Origin: Marinilactibacillus sp036039175
Lineage (GTDB): Bacteria; Bacillota; Bacilli; Lactobacillales; Carnobacteriaceae_A
Length of the DNA: 64,000 nt
Reading direction: 5' to 3'
Assembly: GCF_036039175.1 (NCBI RefSeq)
Contig: NZ_JAYXKP010000002.1
Coordinates: 124,001 to 188,000 of the forward strand
Part shown: in pieces, positions 52,433-61,893 of the stretch
Layout of the letters: every line of letters begins with the position of its first letter
How positions within the stretch are numbered: the first letter of the stretch is position 1
Notes under the pieces: generated by a model
The model's input: only the letters and a program-made list of their open reading frames with translations
Told to the model about the DNA's origin: nothing
Databases searched by the model: none
Program-made: the position numbers and the translations under genes

Positions 52433-52472
52433 AAAAGAAACGCAACAAGTTTATATACTCAGCGTCTCTTTT
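52433..52472 (-). terminator. terminator after the comG operon
   Basis: On the - strand AAAAGAGACGC pairs with GCGTTTCTTTT (one G-U pair) and runs into eight or more T residues. It lies about 40 bases past the comGG stop. Confidence 0.82.
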
Positions 52473-52513
52473 CATTATCTTAGGTATGAATCTAGAAAAA
52501 ATTTTTATGCAAT

Positions 52514-52924
52514 TCAGGGAATTTCTACTATTTCATCGCTATCAGTTAAGTCCTGTTCTTTTATCATCTTCTTTTGAATAGATCGTTCTTTCACCAATTC
52601 GTGTCCATTATTTAATCGACCTTTCAATCTATACACTTGTTCATTTACTCTACTCCATTCTACGCTTCCTTCATTAAAAGTAATGATCCCATTTTGAGCG
52701 GATTTTCTTTCATTTTCTGAACGCGTCAACACCTTTTCAGCTATGTTGATCATACTCCGCACCTCATAGCTGTTTTGTACTTGATTCAACTGTTCAACCT
52801 GTGTTTTGACAAGAGAAGCAACACCTGTTAAAAACACTGCAGCAAGGGCCATGAATAGTACGGCAGATACTAGAATACTTCCATTCTCACTATGGGTTCT
52901 CGAGTGTAGTTTCTTGAATGTCAC
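52514..52924 (-). CDS. comGG: competence pseudopilus protein ComGG
   Basis: About 136 residues with a single N-terminal helix (SENGSILVSAVLFMALAAVFL) preceded by a short basic leader and followed by a periplasmic-side helical domain. It is the last gene of the comG operon and the least conserved member, assigned mainly by position and by this pilin-like start. The GTG at 52924 is preferred because GGAGAGGG lies 8-10 bases upstream; it overlaps comGF by 35 bases. ComGG is a minor pseudopilin in Bacillus. Confidence 0.8.
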   Translation of the reverse strand: MTFKKLHSRTHSENGSILVSAVLFMALAAVFLTGVASLVKTQVEQLNQVQNSYEVRSMINIAEKVLTRSENERKSAQNGIITFNEGSVEWSRVNEQVYRLKGRLNNGHELVKERSIQKKMIKEQDLTDSDEIVEIP

Positions 52925-53423
52925 TTTCTTCCCTCTCCTCATCCAGCTTTTCTGGAATGGCAAATACAGCTGAGTAGGTTTCTTCGTTATTGAATTTTAC
53001 AGTGATTATAACTTTGTTTTCTTTTGTTTTGAATTGTAGAGACTTTAAATCTGTAAGCAGCGGTTGATGCCCTTCTCCCCCTACTTGTCTTCGTAAGAGC
53101 GATAAATACTTTTGATATTTAATCGTCTCTTTATGACCTTGGTCATTCTCTTTTTCTACGGTCATACTATCTAAATTGACACTAACTTTGTAACTTCCTT
53201 CCAGTTCATATTCTGCTTGATTCAAGAATAGATGCCACTCTATCTGACGATCCGTATTGATTCTTTCCTGAAGGCTTTTTGACTGACTTGTAAAAAATGA
53301 TAATAGGACTACACACAAGCTAACAATACTTAAAGATAAGAGAACCTCAATTAATGTAAAGCCTTCTTCATGGGAACCAATGGACTGATTTAATCTGTAG
53401 CTGTATTCTTTGATTATCTTCAC
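52890..53423 (-). CDS. comGF: competence pseudopilin ComGF
   Basis: A 177-residue minor pseudopilin. The prepilin cleavage motif is EEGFTLIEVLLSLSIVSL near residue 19, with the conserved Glu at +5. The C-terminal part has the ComGF-type pattern with QVGGEGHQPLLTDLKSLQFK. Starts with GTG at 53423 and overlaps comGE by 56 bases, so the ribosome probably re-initiates. Works with ComGD, GE and GG in the DNA-uptake pseudopilus. Confidence 0.85.
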   Translation of the reverse strand: MKIIKEYSYRLNQSIGSHEEGFTLIEVLLSLSIVSLCVVLLSFFTSQSKSLQERINTDRQIEWHLFLNQAEYELEGSYKVSVNLDSMTVEKENDQGHKETIKYQKYLSLLRRQVGGEGHQPLLTDLKSLQFKTKENKVIITVKFNNEETYSAVFAIPEKLDEEREESDIQETTLENP

Positions 53424-53706
53424 CTTCTACCACGATTCCCTTTGATGTATTTGAAATGCTAAGCTGAGTGTTATAAGACATGATTTCTTTTGCATTTTTT
53501 TCATCAGTTGACCAAAATTTTGATTGGTCGTATACCGCTCGATGCATTTCTACATCTATTCTTTGCTTTTCCAGTTTATGAACTAAATTGACTGTTAAGG
53601 GTAAAGTGACTACCAGTACAATCGTGATGAGACTTAAACTGACTAAACTTTCAAGTAAGACGTATCCCTTCTCGGACGACACTTTATTGGCTCGTTGTCT
53701 TGACAT
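53368..53706 (-). CDS. comGE: competence pseudopilin ComGE
   Basis: About 112 residues. KGYVLLESLVSLSLITIVLV near residue 15 is the pilin-like helix, with Tyr and Val in place of Phe and Thr in the usual GFTL motif, as is common in ComGE. The start is placed at the ATG at 53706; an in-frame GTG at 53718 lies too close to the GGAAG tract. It overlaps comGD by 23 bases and comGF by 56. Confidence 0.82.
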   Translation of the reverse strand: MSRQRANKVSSEKGYVLLESLVSLSLITIVLVVTLPLTVNLVHKLEKQRIDVEMHRAVYDQSKFWSTDEKNAKEIMSYNTQLSISNTSKGIVVEGEDNQRIQLQIKSVHWFP

Positions 53707-54139
53707 CAAATCGGCCACTTCCTAAACTAAATTGAATCACAATCACTTGACTGTCTGTTTTGAACCTTATTGGATTAAGATTACCCTGATTACCAGAACC
53801 AGAGACAAATCTGTAAATTCTAGAGGCACTTACCAGCTCAATATGTTCGGGAATTTTCAATTTCTGATTAAGAGCATGATCTCTATCCGTCACGACTCTG
53901 AAAGCAATCTCTCTAGCGGCTGGACGGGTTTCGAATCTAGTAGTTTCTTCATTCAATATGGCATGATTTTGAAACAAAGTTATTGTGGATTCAAGCTCCT
54001 TCAAGAACTGTTTTGTTTCCAATTCTTCTTGAATAGACTGAAAAGGGATAACCGGTATCAGTAAAAATATCCAAATCAAACTTAAAACGACCAATGTTTC
54101 TACTAATGTAAAACCCTTCTGGTCCTGAGCTACTATCAT
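53684..54139 (-). CDS. comGD: competence pseudopilin ComGD
   Basis: A 151-residue type IV pilin-like protein with a short leader and QKGFTLVETLVVLSLIWIFL (prepilin peptidase site at Gly, Glu +5). The following region has the ComGD-like low-similarity beta-rich tail. GGAGG sits at the end of comGC, 14 bases before the ATG. Requires the ComC prepilin peptidase, which is not encoded in this window. Confidence 0.87.
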   Translation of the reverse strand: MIVAQDQKGFTLVETLVVLSLIWIFLLIPVIPFQSIQEELETKQFLKELESTITLFQNHAILNEETTRFETRPAAREIAFRVVTDRDHALNQKLKIPEHIELVSASRIYRFVSGSGNQGNLNPIRFKTDSQVIVIQFSLGSGRFDVKTTSQ

Positions 54140-54148
54140 ATGACTGAC

Positions 54149-54493
54149 TTATCCTCCAGCTTTCTTAATCAGGTTTCCATTACTATCTATGGAGAATTGT
54201 TTTTGAACTTCATCAAATTGTCTTTCGTTTAAATACTTTTGATCTTTCAACATTTCCAAACTGGTCGGCTTCTGTTTATTTTCTATTTCATACAAATCTA
54301 TTTGTGTCTGAACGACAATTTCTAGGGCTGTATCACCCGTTGATTTAGCGGTACCTTGATGAGACCCAATATTGGGAATGATCAGTAGTAAGAGTACTGA
54401 AATAATGAAAAGGACCAGCGACATTTCTATCAATGTAAAACCTTCGTCTTTTAACATTGATTTTCTTAAGATTCTCGGAAATATAATTTTCAT
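54149..54493 (-). CDS. comGC: major competence pseudopilin ComGC
   Basis: A 114-residue major pseudopilin. It has a basic leader and EGFTLIEMSLVLFIISVLLL, the best-conserved prepilin motif in the operon, followed by a ComGC-type domain (VQTQIDLYEIENKQKPTSLE). The mature pilins polymerise into the DNA-uptake pilus across the wall. GGAAGGA lies 9 bases before the ATG. It follows comGB with 2 bases between. Confidence 0.92.
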   Translation of the reverse strand: MKIIFPRILRKSMLKDEGFTLIEMSLVLFIISVLLLLIIPNIGSHQGTAKSTGDTALEIVVQTQIDLYEIENKQKPTSLEMLKDQKYLNERQFDEVQKQFSIDSNGNLIKKAGG

Positions 54494-54495
54494 AT

Positions 54496-55563
54496 TTACA
54501 ATCCTTCCATAATTGAAAATGTAGGTAGTAACAATGCTGCGTATATCGCTATAATCATTAATGCTACAACAACAAATACAATTGGCTGTATTTTTTCCAT
54601 AGTATTTTCTATTTTTTGATTTAACTCTTCTTCACACTCTGAGGCGTACAGCATCAGCTCACTTCCAAGTCTTCCAGTCAATTCACTGTGCCGGACAATC
54701 TCGCCAATTTCAAATTTTAAAAACCCAAAGCCGGCTAAAGCTTCTTGAAAAGATTCTCCTTTTCTCATTTCTTGTTCTAAGTGTCTCCCAACTTCTCTTG
54801 ATAACGTTGAGGTTTCATCTTTTTGTAGCAAGTGAACAATTTCAATCAAACTACAGTTACTCTTCAACAACTGGCTCCACTCAAAAGCATAAAATTGAGT
54901 CCAATAAAGTTGGATATATGTACTGACCAACTTATTTTTACAATACATATTCAGCTTCTCTATAACGGTAAGATGTTTTATCATGAATTGAAATAGAAGG
55001 AAGCTTATAGATAAAAATCCTAAAAGTCCTACTATCCAGTATGGCGCTGTATAAACAGTCGATATGATTAGTTTGGTTCCAAACCCCACTGAAAGTTCAT
55101 CGGGTGATACGATACTTTGTATATGAGGCATCAAAATAAATCTCATCGAAAAGAGCATGATTATTATGAATAGGATCAGCATGATTGGATACTGAACAAT
55201 GGCTTGAATTCTTTTCCTTCGTTTAGCGGATACTATTAACTGTTCACCTGCCGTGCGGACTGTTTCAGAGTAACGTCCGTGAATTGTTGATAAGTAGATT
55301 TGAGTACATACCCGCTCACTGAATCCAATTTGGATCAACGCACTATGGAGATGATGCCCACTGTATACACTTTTTTCAATTGAAGTTAGCCAGTTTTTTT
55401 GTTTGTCATCTGCAATCGTAAAAAGAAAGCTTACTGCTTCTTTCAACGAGAATCCTTCACACAATAAAGTACCAATGCGCTTTAAAAATACACCTTGTCT
55501 CCTCGTTTCTTTTACACTAAGGAATAAGGTACTGTTCATAGGTTTTTTCTGAAATGTATCCAC
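54496..55563 (-). CDS. comGB: competence type II secretion membrane protein ComGB
   Basis: A 355-residue GspF/PilC-family platform protein, with two T2SSF domains and three hydrophobic segments (about 130-150, 175-200 and the C-terminus). EEELNQKIENTMEKIQPIVF near the end is typical of the family. The start is the GTG at 55563, with AAAGGTG about 7 bases upstream; it overlaps comGA by 47 bases. It anchors the pseudopilus base to the ComGA ATPase. Confidence 0.9.
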   Translation of the reverse strand: MDTFQKKPMNSTLFLSVKETRRQGVFLKRIGTLLCEGFSLKEAVSFLFTIADDKQKNWLTSIEKSVYSGHHLHSALIQIGFSERVCTQIYLSTIHGRYSETVRTAGEQLIVSAKRRKRIQAIVQYPIMLILFIIIMLFSMRFILMPHIQSIVSPDELSVGFGTKLIISTVYTAPYWIVGLLGFLSISFLLFQFMIKHLTVIEKLNMYCKNKLVSTYIQLYWTQFYAFEWSQLLKSNCSLIEIVHLLQKDETSTLSREVGRHLEQEMRKGESFQEALAGFGFLKFEIGEIVRHSELTGRLGSELMLYASECEEELNQKIENTMEKIQPIVFVVVALMIIAIYAALLLPTFSIMEGL

Positions 55564-56587
55564 ACAATCTCACCTTTTTTAGTAAATGGTTAAAGTCTCT
55601 GTTTGCTAAATCTGTCTGTTCTTGAACAACCTCTTTATGAGCTGAGAGTAGTTGTTGAAGTATACTACCGGACAACACTTCAAAAAGAGCTGCTCTTTTT
55701 TGAATATTCAATATACTTTTGCATTGAGGATGACAAGCTTGCTCACAAAATGGACAAGATAGCGGTACTAATTTTTGAAAAACTATGCCTATAATTGTTT
55801 GGCCAAGTAATTCTTTTGAAATACCTAATTCCATCATTCTAGGAATCACACCTCTAGAATTTTTTGCATGAACAGATGCAATAATCAAATGACCAGTCAG
55901 TGCACCTCGAATGACCATTTTAGCGGTCTCTTCATCCCGAATCTCACCTACGATCAAAATATCCGGATGATGCCTAAGACTAGATTTCAATAAATGTTCG
56001 TAAGTGATGCCTGCTTTTTCATTTACTTCAGTTTGAAGAAATTGTTCTTCATGTATTTCTACAGGATCTTCTACCGTGACTACTTGCTGTTTTTCTTCAC
56101 GGATTCTATTTTTAACGAGTTGGTAGATTGTGGTCGTCTTACCTGAATCAACAGGTCCAGAAAAAAGTATTAATCCACTTTTGAACGCAATCAACTTATT
56201 TAGTAAATCTAATTCGTATTCAAAAAACGAACCTGTTTTCAAGTCCTCTTGGCTTTTCTGCTTTAAAAGACGAATAACAAGTGATTCTCTTGAGTGATAA
56301 TTTGTAATTGTTGAGAATCTAAGATCGATCATTTTACTTTCTAATTCAAAGTTTAACGATCCACTTTGTGGTTTTCGATGTTCACCTACGTCCATGTTGG
56401 CAACAAATTTAAAATATGAAATCAATCGAGCACCTTCATCCATATCTAGATAAAATTGTCTTTCCATTCTCCCGTGTAATCTGTAATAGGCCGCATAATG
56501 ATTTTCTTCAGGTAATATATGGATATCACTCGTTTCAAAAGAATGTGCCAAAGTAATCAGATGCTTTGCAAAAGATTCTATTTCCAT
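55517..56587 (-). CDS. comGA: competence pilus assembly ATPase ComGA
   Basis: A 356-residue GspE/PilB-type ATPase. Walker A is ILFSGPVDSGKTTTIYQLVK near residue 140, the Asp box is VTVEDPVEIHEEQFLQTEV, and Walker B is HPDILIVGEIRDEETAKM near residue 210, with His-box ALTGHLIIASVHAKNS. Compared with PilB it lacks the long N-terminal domain, as usual for ComGA. AAAGGGGGAACTG precedes the ATG. First gene of the operon; no obvious ComK or ComX box was seen in the 100 bases upstream. Confidence 0.93.
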   Translation of the reverse strand: MEIESFAKHLITLAHSFETSDIHILPEENHYAAYYRLHGRMERQFYLDMDEGARLISYFKFVANMDVGEHRKPQSGSLNFELESKMIDLRFSTITNYHSRESLVIRLLKQKSQEDLKTGSFFEYELDLLNKLIAFKSGLILFSGPVDSGKTTTIYQLVKNRIREEKQQVVTVEDPVEIHEEQFLQTEVNEKAGITYEHLLKSSLRHHPDILIVGEIRDEETAKMVIRGALTGHLIIASVHAKNSRGVIPRMMELGISKELLGQTIIGIVFQKLVPLSCPFCEQACHPQCKSILNIQKRAALFEVLSGSILQQLLSAHKEVVQEQTDLANRDFNHLLKKVRLCGYISEKTYEQYLIP

Positions 56588-56690
56588 CAGTTCCCCCTTT
56601 CTTCTATGTCCGGTTAGAATATTTTATAAATGAATGTTTCATCTATATATACTGTTTAGTTCCTTTAGAAATCATTTTTAAAATAAAAAA

Positions 56691-56721
56691 AAGAGAAAAT
56701 GACGTTTAGTCATTCTCTCTT
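56691..56721 (-). terminator. terminator after yebC
   Basis: On the - strand AAGAGAGAATGAC pairs with GTCATTTTCTCTT (one G-U pair), followed by a long T run at 56684-56692. Confidence 0.85.
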
Positions 56722-56737
56722 CAAAAATGTTCAGTTT

Positions 56738-57463
56738 TTACATTTCAGCATTGTGATAAACTTCGCTGACGTCATCATCATCTTCTAATGCTTCAATCAT
56801 ATTTTCAAACGTTGTTAATTTGTCTTCTGGTACGGGTACAGTGGTTTGAGGTACCATTGTGATCTCTGCTTGATCTAGTACGTAGCCAGCTGCTTCAAGC
56901 GCATCTCTTACATCTGAAAAGTCTTGCGCGTCTGTGTAAACTTCAAATACATCTTCTGACGTCTCAAGCTCTTCTCCGCCTGCTTCAAGTACGCTCATCA
57001 GCATGGTATCTTCATCTACATCTAATCCTTCACGAGCGATTGCAATGTATCCTTTGCGGTCAAACATGTAGCTTACTGAACCTTTTTCTCCAAGTGAGCC
57101 ACCGTTTTTGTTGAACGCTACACGTACATTCGTACTTGTGCGATTCAGATTATCTGTCAGTCCACTAACCAAAACAGCGATTCCGTTTGGACCGTAGCCT
57201 TCATATAAGACTTCATCATAGTTATCACCTTGTCCGGCATCAGAAGCACGTTTGATAGCACGTTCGACATTATCATTGGGCATGTTGTTTGCTTTAGCTT
57301 TATCTACAGCTAGTCTTAAAGCTGCATTGATTTCTGGATCTGTTCCGCCATCTTTCGCTGCTTTATAAATTTCTTTTGATAATTTTTGAAAAATCTTTCC
57401 ACGCTTAGCATCTTGAGCACCTTTACGATGCTGAATATTTTTCCATTTAGAATGTCCTGCCAT
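56738..57463 (-). CDS. yebC: YebC/PmpR family protein
   Basis: A 241-residue protein of normal family length with the invariant start MAGHSKWKNIQHRKGAQDA, PNDNVERAIKRASD near residue 60 and YEGYGPNGIAVLV near residue 83. The family was long annotated as a DNA-binding regulator; more recent work ascribes a translation role at proline-rich stretches to some YebC proteins. Either role is possible here. The gene stands alone between comGA and the VanZ-like gene. Confidence 0.93.
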   Translation of the reverse strand: MAGHSKWKNIQHRKGAQDAKRGKIFQKLSKEIYKAAKDGGTDPEINAALRLAVDKAKANNMPNDNVERAIKRASDAGQGDNYDEVLYEGYGPNGIAVLVSGLTDNLNRTSTNVRVAFNKNGGSLGEKGSVSYMFDRKGYIAIAREGLDVDEDTMLMSVLEAGGEELETSEDVFEVYTDAQDFSDVRDALEAAGYVLDQAEITMVPQTTVPVPEDKLTTFENMIEALEDDDDVSEVYHNAEM

Positions 57464-57583
57464 CTTATATTCCTACTTTCTTGTCTACTTTATGAATCGA
57501 AATTCGAACCTCTCTTATTATAGCAAAATTTTCTCATTGTTCAAATTCAATCTGAACGCTTACATTAACTATTTTAAAACACT

Positions 57584-58117
57584 TTATCTACTGAACTTCA
57601 GCTTTTTCCTTCTTGATTTCTTACTTGACCACTTAGATATTGTTAACCATGTTAGTAAAATGCCTGTTAATGCCCCCATTGAATCGATAAACACATCTTC
57701 CAGTAAAGCCGTTCGGTCTGGATTAAATGCTTGTCTGAGTTCATCAAAACTCGCGTAACCAGCTGCAAGCAGTAAAGCTAACATTGCTGCCAAAATATAA
57801 CTACTTGTTTTATTTTTCAATCCCATAAACCAACTCAATCCGAGCAAAAGAAAAATACTAAAATGCGCGCCTTTTCTGATAAAAAATTCAACAAAACCTA
57901 AATAGCCAGAAGCTTGTACACTAACTTCACTTCCGGCGTATGAAAATCGAATGCCACTCAATAAATTTTTCATAGGTTCTCCTGCTAATAACCTATTCAA
58001 TAAAGGCTGTACGTTCTGTTCTTGGTACGTCATGCTAGAGCTGACAAAAAGAATTATCATAATGATAAAAGCTACTCCAATAAAAATCGTTCCTTTAGTA
58101 TCATGCTGTTTTTTCAT
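57584..58117 (-). CDS. VanZ-like membrane protein
   Basis: A 177-residue protein with an N-terminal helix and three later hydrophobic segments forming a VanZ domain: VEFFIRKGAHFSIFLLLGLS near residue 75 and FDELRQAFNPDRTALLEDVF with DSMGA near residue 130. VanZ of Enterococcus gives low-level teicoplanin resistance, but most chromosomal VanZ-like proteins have no known function, and there are no van genes here. It is divergent from the first M3 peptidase. Confidence 0.85.
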   Translation of the reverse strand: MKKQHDTKGTIFIGVAFIIMIILFVSSSMTYQEQNVQPLLNRLLAGEPMKNLLSGIRFSYAGSEVSVQASGYLGFVEFFIRKGAHFSIFLLLGLSWFMGLKNKTSSYILAAMLALLLAAGYASFDELRQAFNPDRTALLEDVFIDSMGALTGILLTWLTISKWSSKKSRRKKLKFSR

Positions 58118-58233
58118 TTTTTTGACCTGCTTTCATTCGAATATACATATTCTAGCTTATGTGTATGGATATGGAAAGAAAAAACTTGTAGAATAAAAGA
58201 GTATACAATTTATATGAAAGGGAGTTATATTTT

Positions 58234-60042
58234 ATGAGTTATCCGATTAACTGGAACATGGAATCTGTTTTCGAAGGGGAAAGTCAGTCTCAAGCTTTAA
58301 GAGATAAAATCGAGTCTATGAAAAAAGAACTCAGATCTTATCATGAAATGATTGAAAATTGGGATGCTGATAGTGATCATCCTGATTATAAAGAACTCAC
58401 TTCTATTTTAAGCTTCAGTGAGAAACTAGGAAATGGTCTCTCTGAATCTATGACCTACTCTAGGGGGTTACTGTCTGCCAATGTTAAAGATAAACTTGCC
58501 TCTAAGTTAACAACAGAGCTGAGTACCCTTTACAGCGAAATGAGCAATAGCTCTACGATGTTGACCAAGAAATTTGTAAGTATGAGCGATTCAGCTTGGT
58601 CTTCTCTTTTAGAAATAGAACCTTTTAAGTCAAGCGCGTTCCCGCTCAATGAACAAAGAGACCAAGGTAAATCTTTACTAGCTCAAGATGTCGAAACAGC
58701 TATTAGTACTTTGGCTAACGATGGATTTAAAGGCTGGGGAGACCTTTACAACACCCTTGTTGCAAGTATAGAAGTAGAATTAGAAGATGCTTCAGGTACG
58801 GTACAAAAGTACTCTGCTGGACAAGCAGCCAATATTATGGGTTCTGCAAAAGATCCAGACACTCGATTAAATATGTTAAAAAAATGGGAAGAAGCCTGGA
58901 GTGATAAAGCACCTTTATTTGCAGATACACTGAATCACCTGGCTGGATTTCGACTTGAAAATTATAAATTACATGGAACAGAAGACTTTATGGAGCGTCC
59001 TCTTGAATATAACCGTCTAAAAAAAGAAACTTTAGACACGATGTGGGACACAATTACTAAAAACAAACCAAAAGTTGTTCGTTATTTGAAACGTAAAGCG
59101 CAATTAATGAATATTGATCAACTATCTTGGGTAGACGTAACTGCTCCAGTTTCTGTAGGAGATTTCGAACCTCGTCACTACTCCTTTGATGAAGCAGCGA
59201 CTTTTATTATGGAGAATTTCTCTTCATTTAGCGAAAAAATGCAGTCATTAGCAAAAACCGCTTTTGAAGATGCTTGGATTGAAGCTGAAGACAGAGATGC
59301 TAAACGTCCTGGTGGATACTGTGCAAATCTTCCTGAATCAGAAGAGTCTCGCATCTTTATGACCTTTTCAGGCTCTGCTGGAAATGTTTCAACACTTGCT
59401 CATGAACTAGGACACGCATTCCATAGTTATGTCATGAGAGACTTGCCTTCTATGAACCGTCGCTATGCAATGAATGTAGCGGAAACAGCTTCTACATTTG
59501 CAGAATTGGTCATCTCTGATGCTACTGTCCGAGAAGCTAAATCAGAAGCTGAAAAAATTAATTTACTAGACAGTAAAAATGCTCGTGCAGCAACTATGTT
59601 CATGAATATCCACTCAAGATATATCTTTGAATCAGCTTTTTACGAAGAACGAAAAACGGGTATTGTAACAGATGACCGCTTATCGGAGTTGATGGTCGAT
59701 GCTCAAAAAGAAGCTTATCAAGACTCTTTATCAACATATCACCCAACGTTCTGGGCAAGTAAATTACACTTCTATAATACAGGCGTACCATTTTATAATT
59801 TCCCGTATACGTTTGGTTTTCTATTTAGTTTAGGTATTTATGCACGTTCTCTTGAAGAAGGAACGGACTTTGAAGATCGCTATATTGCATTGCTCAGAGA
59901 TACTGCAAGCATGACCACTGAAGAGCTCGCTCAAAAACATTTGAATGTTGACCTCACTCAACCAGAATTCTGGCAATCAGCTATTGATATGGTCCATTCA
60001 GATATTGATGAATACCTTGAAATTACAGAAAAATACATTTAA
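58234..60042 (+). CDS. M3 family oligoendopeptidase, PepF type (copy 1)
   Basis: A 602-residue cytoplasmic zinc peptidase of the pepF/M3 family that degrades oligopeptides. The zinc site is LAHELGHAFHSYVM near residue 390, with the downstream zinc-binding Glu in MNVAETASTFAE. The C-terminal PYTFGFLFSLGIYA is typical. GAAAGGGAG lies about 11 bases before the ATG. It is paired with a second copy of exactly the same length 23 bases downstream, clearly a tandem duplication, and both keep all catalytic residues. Confidence 0.92.
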   Translation: MSYPINWNMESVFEGESQSQALRDKIESMKKELRSYHEMIENWDADSDHPDYKELTSILSFSEKLGNGLSESMTYSRGLLSANVKDKLASKLTTELSTLYSEMSNSSTMLTKKFVSMSDSAWSSLLEIEPFKSSAFPLNEQRDQGKSLLAQDVETAISTLANDGFKGWGDLYNTLVASIEVELEDASGTVQKYSAGQAANIMGSAKDPDTRLNMLKKWEEAWSDKAPLFADTLNHLAGFRLENYKLHGTEDFMERPLEYNRLKKETLDTMWDTITKNKPKVVRYLKRKAQLMNIDQLSWVDVTAPVSVGDFEPRHYSFDEAATFIMENFSSFSEKMQSLAKTAFEDAWIEAEDRDAKRPGGYCANLPESEESRIFMTFSGSAGNVSTLAHELGHAFHSYVMRDLPSMNRRYAMNVAETASTFAELVISDATVREAKSEAEKINLLDSKNARAATMFMNIHSRYIFESAFYEERKTGIVTDDRLSELMVDAQKEAYQDSLSTYHPTFWASKLHFYNTGVPFYNFPYTFGFLFSLGIYARSLEEGTDFEDRYIALLRDTASMTTEELAQKHLNVDLTQPEFWQSAIDMVHSDIDEYLEITEKYI

Positions 60043-60065
60043 ATATACTGAGAGGAATGACTTAA

Positions 60066-61874
60066 ATGAAATATAGTATGAAATGGGACCTAGAATCAAT
60101 TTATCCAAGTATTGACTCTAGCGAATTGGAAATGGACTTTTCTAAATGGTCAGAAAAAATCGCTAATTTGAGCGAGAAAATCAATCACTGGAATCCAGAA
60201 CAAGATAAAACAAGCTATGAAACAATGAAATCCATACTGGAAGACCAAAATGCTATGATACCTGAAATCAGCGAAGCTGCCTCCTTTATAAATGGGACTT
60301 TATCAGCTGATGTGAAAAACTCAAAAGCTAAAAGCTTGATCGGCCGTTTATCTGTATTGTTTAGTGAGCTCTCCTCAGCAACAGTGCCTTTCTACAAAAA
60401 ACTAACAGTCATCAGCGACGAAGACTGGTCAAAACTTCTGGCACTAGATTACTTTAAACCTTTTACATTTAATTTAAGTGAGTCTCGTGAACAAGCCAAA
60501 CAATTATTAAGTGAAAAGGAAGAAAGTCTGTTATCCAAGCTTTCTGTAGATGGTATAAAAGGCTGGGAACAACACTACGACAGTATTGTAGCCAAAATTC
60601 AAATACCGGTAACCGATGAAGATGGTGAAACCATCTACTTATCAGCCGGCCAAGCGGAAAACCGTATGTATAACGATCCTGATCCAGCTGTTAGAGCAGA
60701 CTTATTCGAGAAATGGGAGAAAGCATGGAGTAATCAATCAGAGCTATTCGCTGATACATTGAATCACTTGGCTGGATTTAGATTGACCGACTATAGTGCA
60801 CATGGCATCAGTGATTTCTTGGAAAGACCATTAGAAGCGAGTCGTATGAAGCATGAAACATTGGATGCAATGTGGCAAGCTATTTCAGACAATAAAAGAC
60901 CTTTCACTGACTATCTGGCTAGAAAAGCTTCCCTCCTTGGTAAAGAAACATTAGACTGGGTTGATATCGAGGCCCCTGTCTCTGTTGGTAACAACAAACC
61001 GTTATCTTACACTTACGATGAAGGTGCGGAATTTATTATTGATAACTTTAAAAAGTTTAGTCATAAAATGGCTGAATTTTCAAAGAATGCCTTTGAAAAC
61101 AGATGGATCGAAGCAGAGGATCGTCCCGGAAAAGCACCCGGCGGCTACTGTACGAGTTTACCTGTTTCAAAAGAGTCACGGATATTTATGACCTATTCAG
61201 ACTCACCTGGTGAAGTCGCTACCCTTGCTCATGAACTAGGTCATGCCTTCCACAGCCATGTAATGTTCGACTTACCGTATATGAAGCAAGGCTATGCTAT
61301 GAACGTTGCTGAAACAGCATCAACCTTTGCAGAATTGATTATTTCGGACGCGACAGTCAAGTCAGCTGAGAATGATGAAGTCAAAATTGCTTTACTGGAT
61401 AACAAAATCCAGAATGCTTTAGCGATGTTCTTGAATATCCATGCTCGTTTTATCTTTGAGTCAAATTTCTACAAAGAACGTCAAGATGGACTTGTATCCG
61501 CAGAACGTTTGAATGAATTAATGGAAGCAGCTCAAAAAGAAGCTTATGATGACAGTTTATCTACCTATCACCCTAGTTTCTGGGCAAGTAAACTTCACTT
61601 TTATATTAGTGGAATATCTTTCTATAATTTCCCTTATACATTTGGTTATTTGTTTAGCCTAGGTATCTATGCGAAAGCTTTAGAAACGGGTACAGATTTT
61701 GAAGATCAATATATCGCTTTGTTACGAGACACTGGATCTATGTCCACAGAAGACTTAGCAGAAAAACACTTAAACGTAGATTTGACTTCAACAGACTTTT
61801 GGGTAAAAGGAATCAATATTTTGAAAGACGATATCGATACTTTTATGAAACTTACGAACAGCTATGTAAAGTAA
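60066..61874 (+). CDS. M3 family oligoendopeptidase, PepF type (copy 2)
   Basis: Also 602 residues, collinear with copy 1 and sharing long stretches such as LAHELGHAFHSHVM, YAMNVAETASTFAEL, STYHPSFWASKLHFY and NFPYTFGYLFSLGIYA. The N-terminal half is clearly more divergent than the catalytic half, suggesting altered substrate binding. GAGAGGAATGACTTAA precedes the ATG. The two are probably one transcript, ended by the strong terminator that follows. Confidence 0.92.
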   Translation: MKYSMKWDLESIYPSIDSSELEMDFSKWSEKIANLSEKINHWNPEQDKTSYETMKSILEDQNAMIPEISEAASFINGTLSADVKNSKAKSLIGRLSVLFSELSSATVPFYKKLTVISDEDWSKLLALDYFKPFTFNLSESREQAKQLLSEKEESLLSKLSVDGIKGWEQHYDSIVAKIQIPVTDEDGETIYLSAGQAENRMYNDPDPAVRADLFEKWEKAWSNQSELFADTLNHLAGFRLTDYSAHGISDFLERPLEASRMKHETLDAMWQAISDNKRPFTDYLARKASLLGKETLDWVDIEAPVSVGNNKPLSYTYDEGAEFIIDNFKKFSHKMAEFSKNAFENRWIEAEDRPGKAPGGYCTSLPVSKESRIFMTYSDSPGEVATLAHELGHAFHSHVMFDLPYMKQGYAMNVAETASTFAELIISDATVKSAENDEVKIALLDNKIQNALAMFLNIHARFIFESNFYKERQDGLVSAERLNELMEAAQKEAYDDSLSTYHPSFWASKLHFYISGISFYNFPYTFGYLFSLGIYAKALETGTDFEDQYIALLRDTGSMSTEDLAEKHLNVDLTSTDFWVKGINILKDDIDTFMKLTNSYVK

Positions 61875-61893
61875 CTAAATAATATAAAACTAA

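Noticed and set aside
56588..56690. ComK or ComX (CIN) box before comGA
   Set aside because: No AAAA-N5-TTTT pair or CIN-box sequence could be recognised by eye; the region is simply AT-rich.
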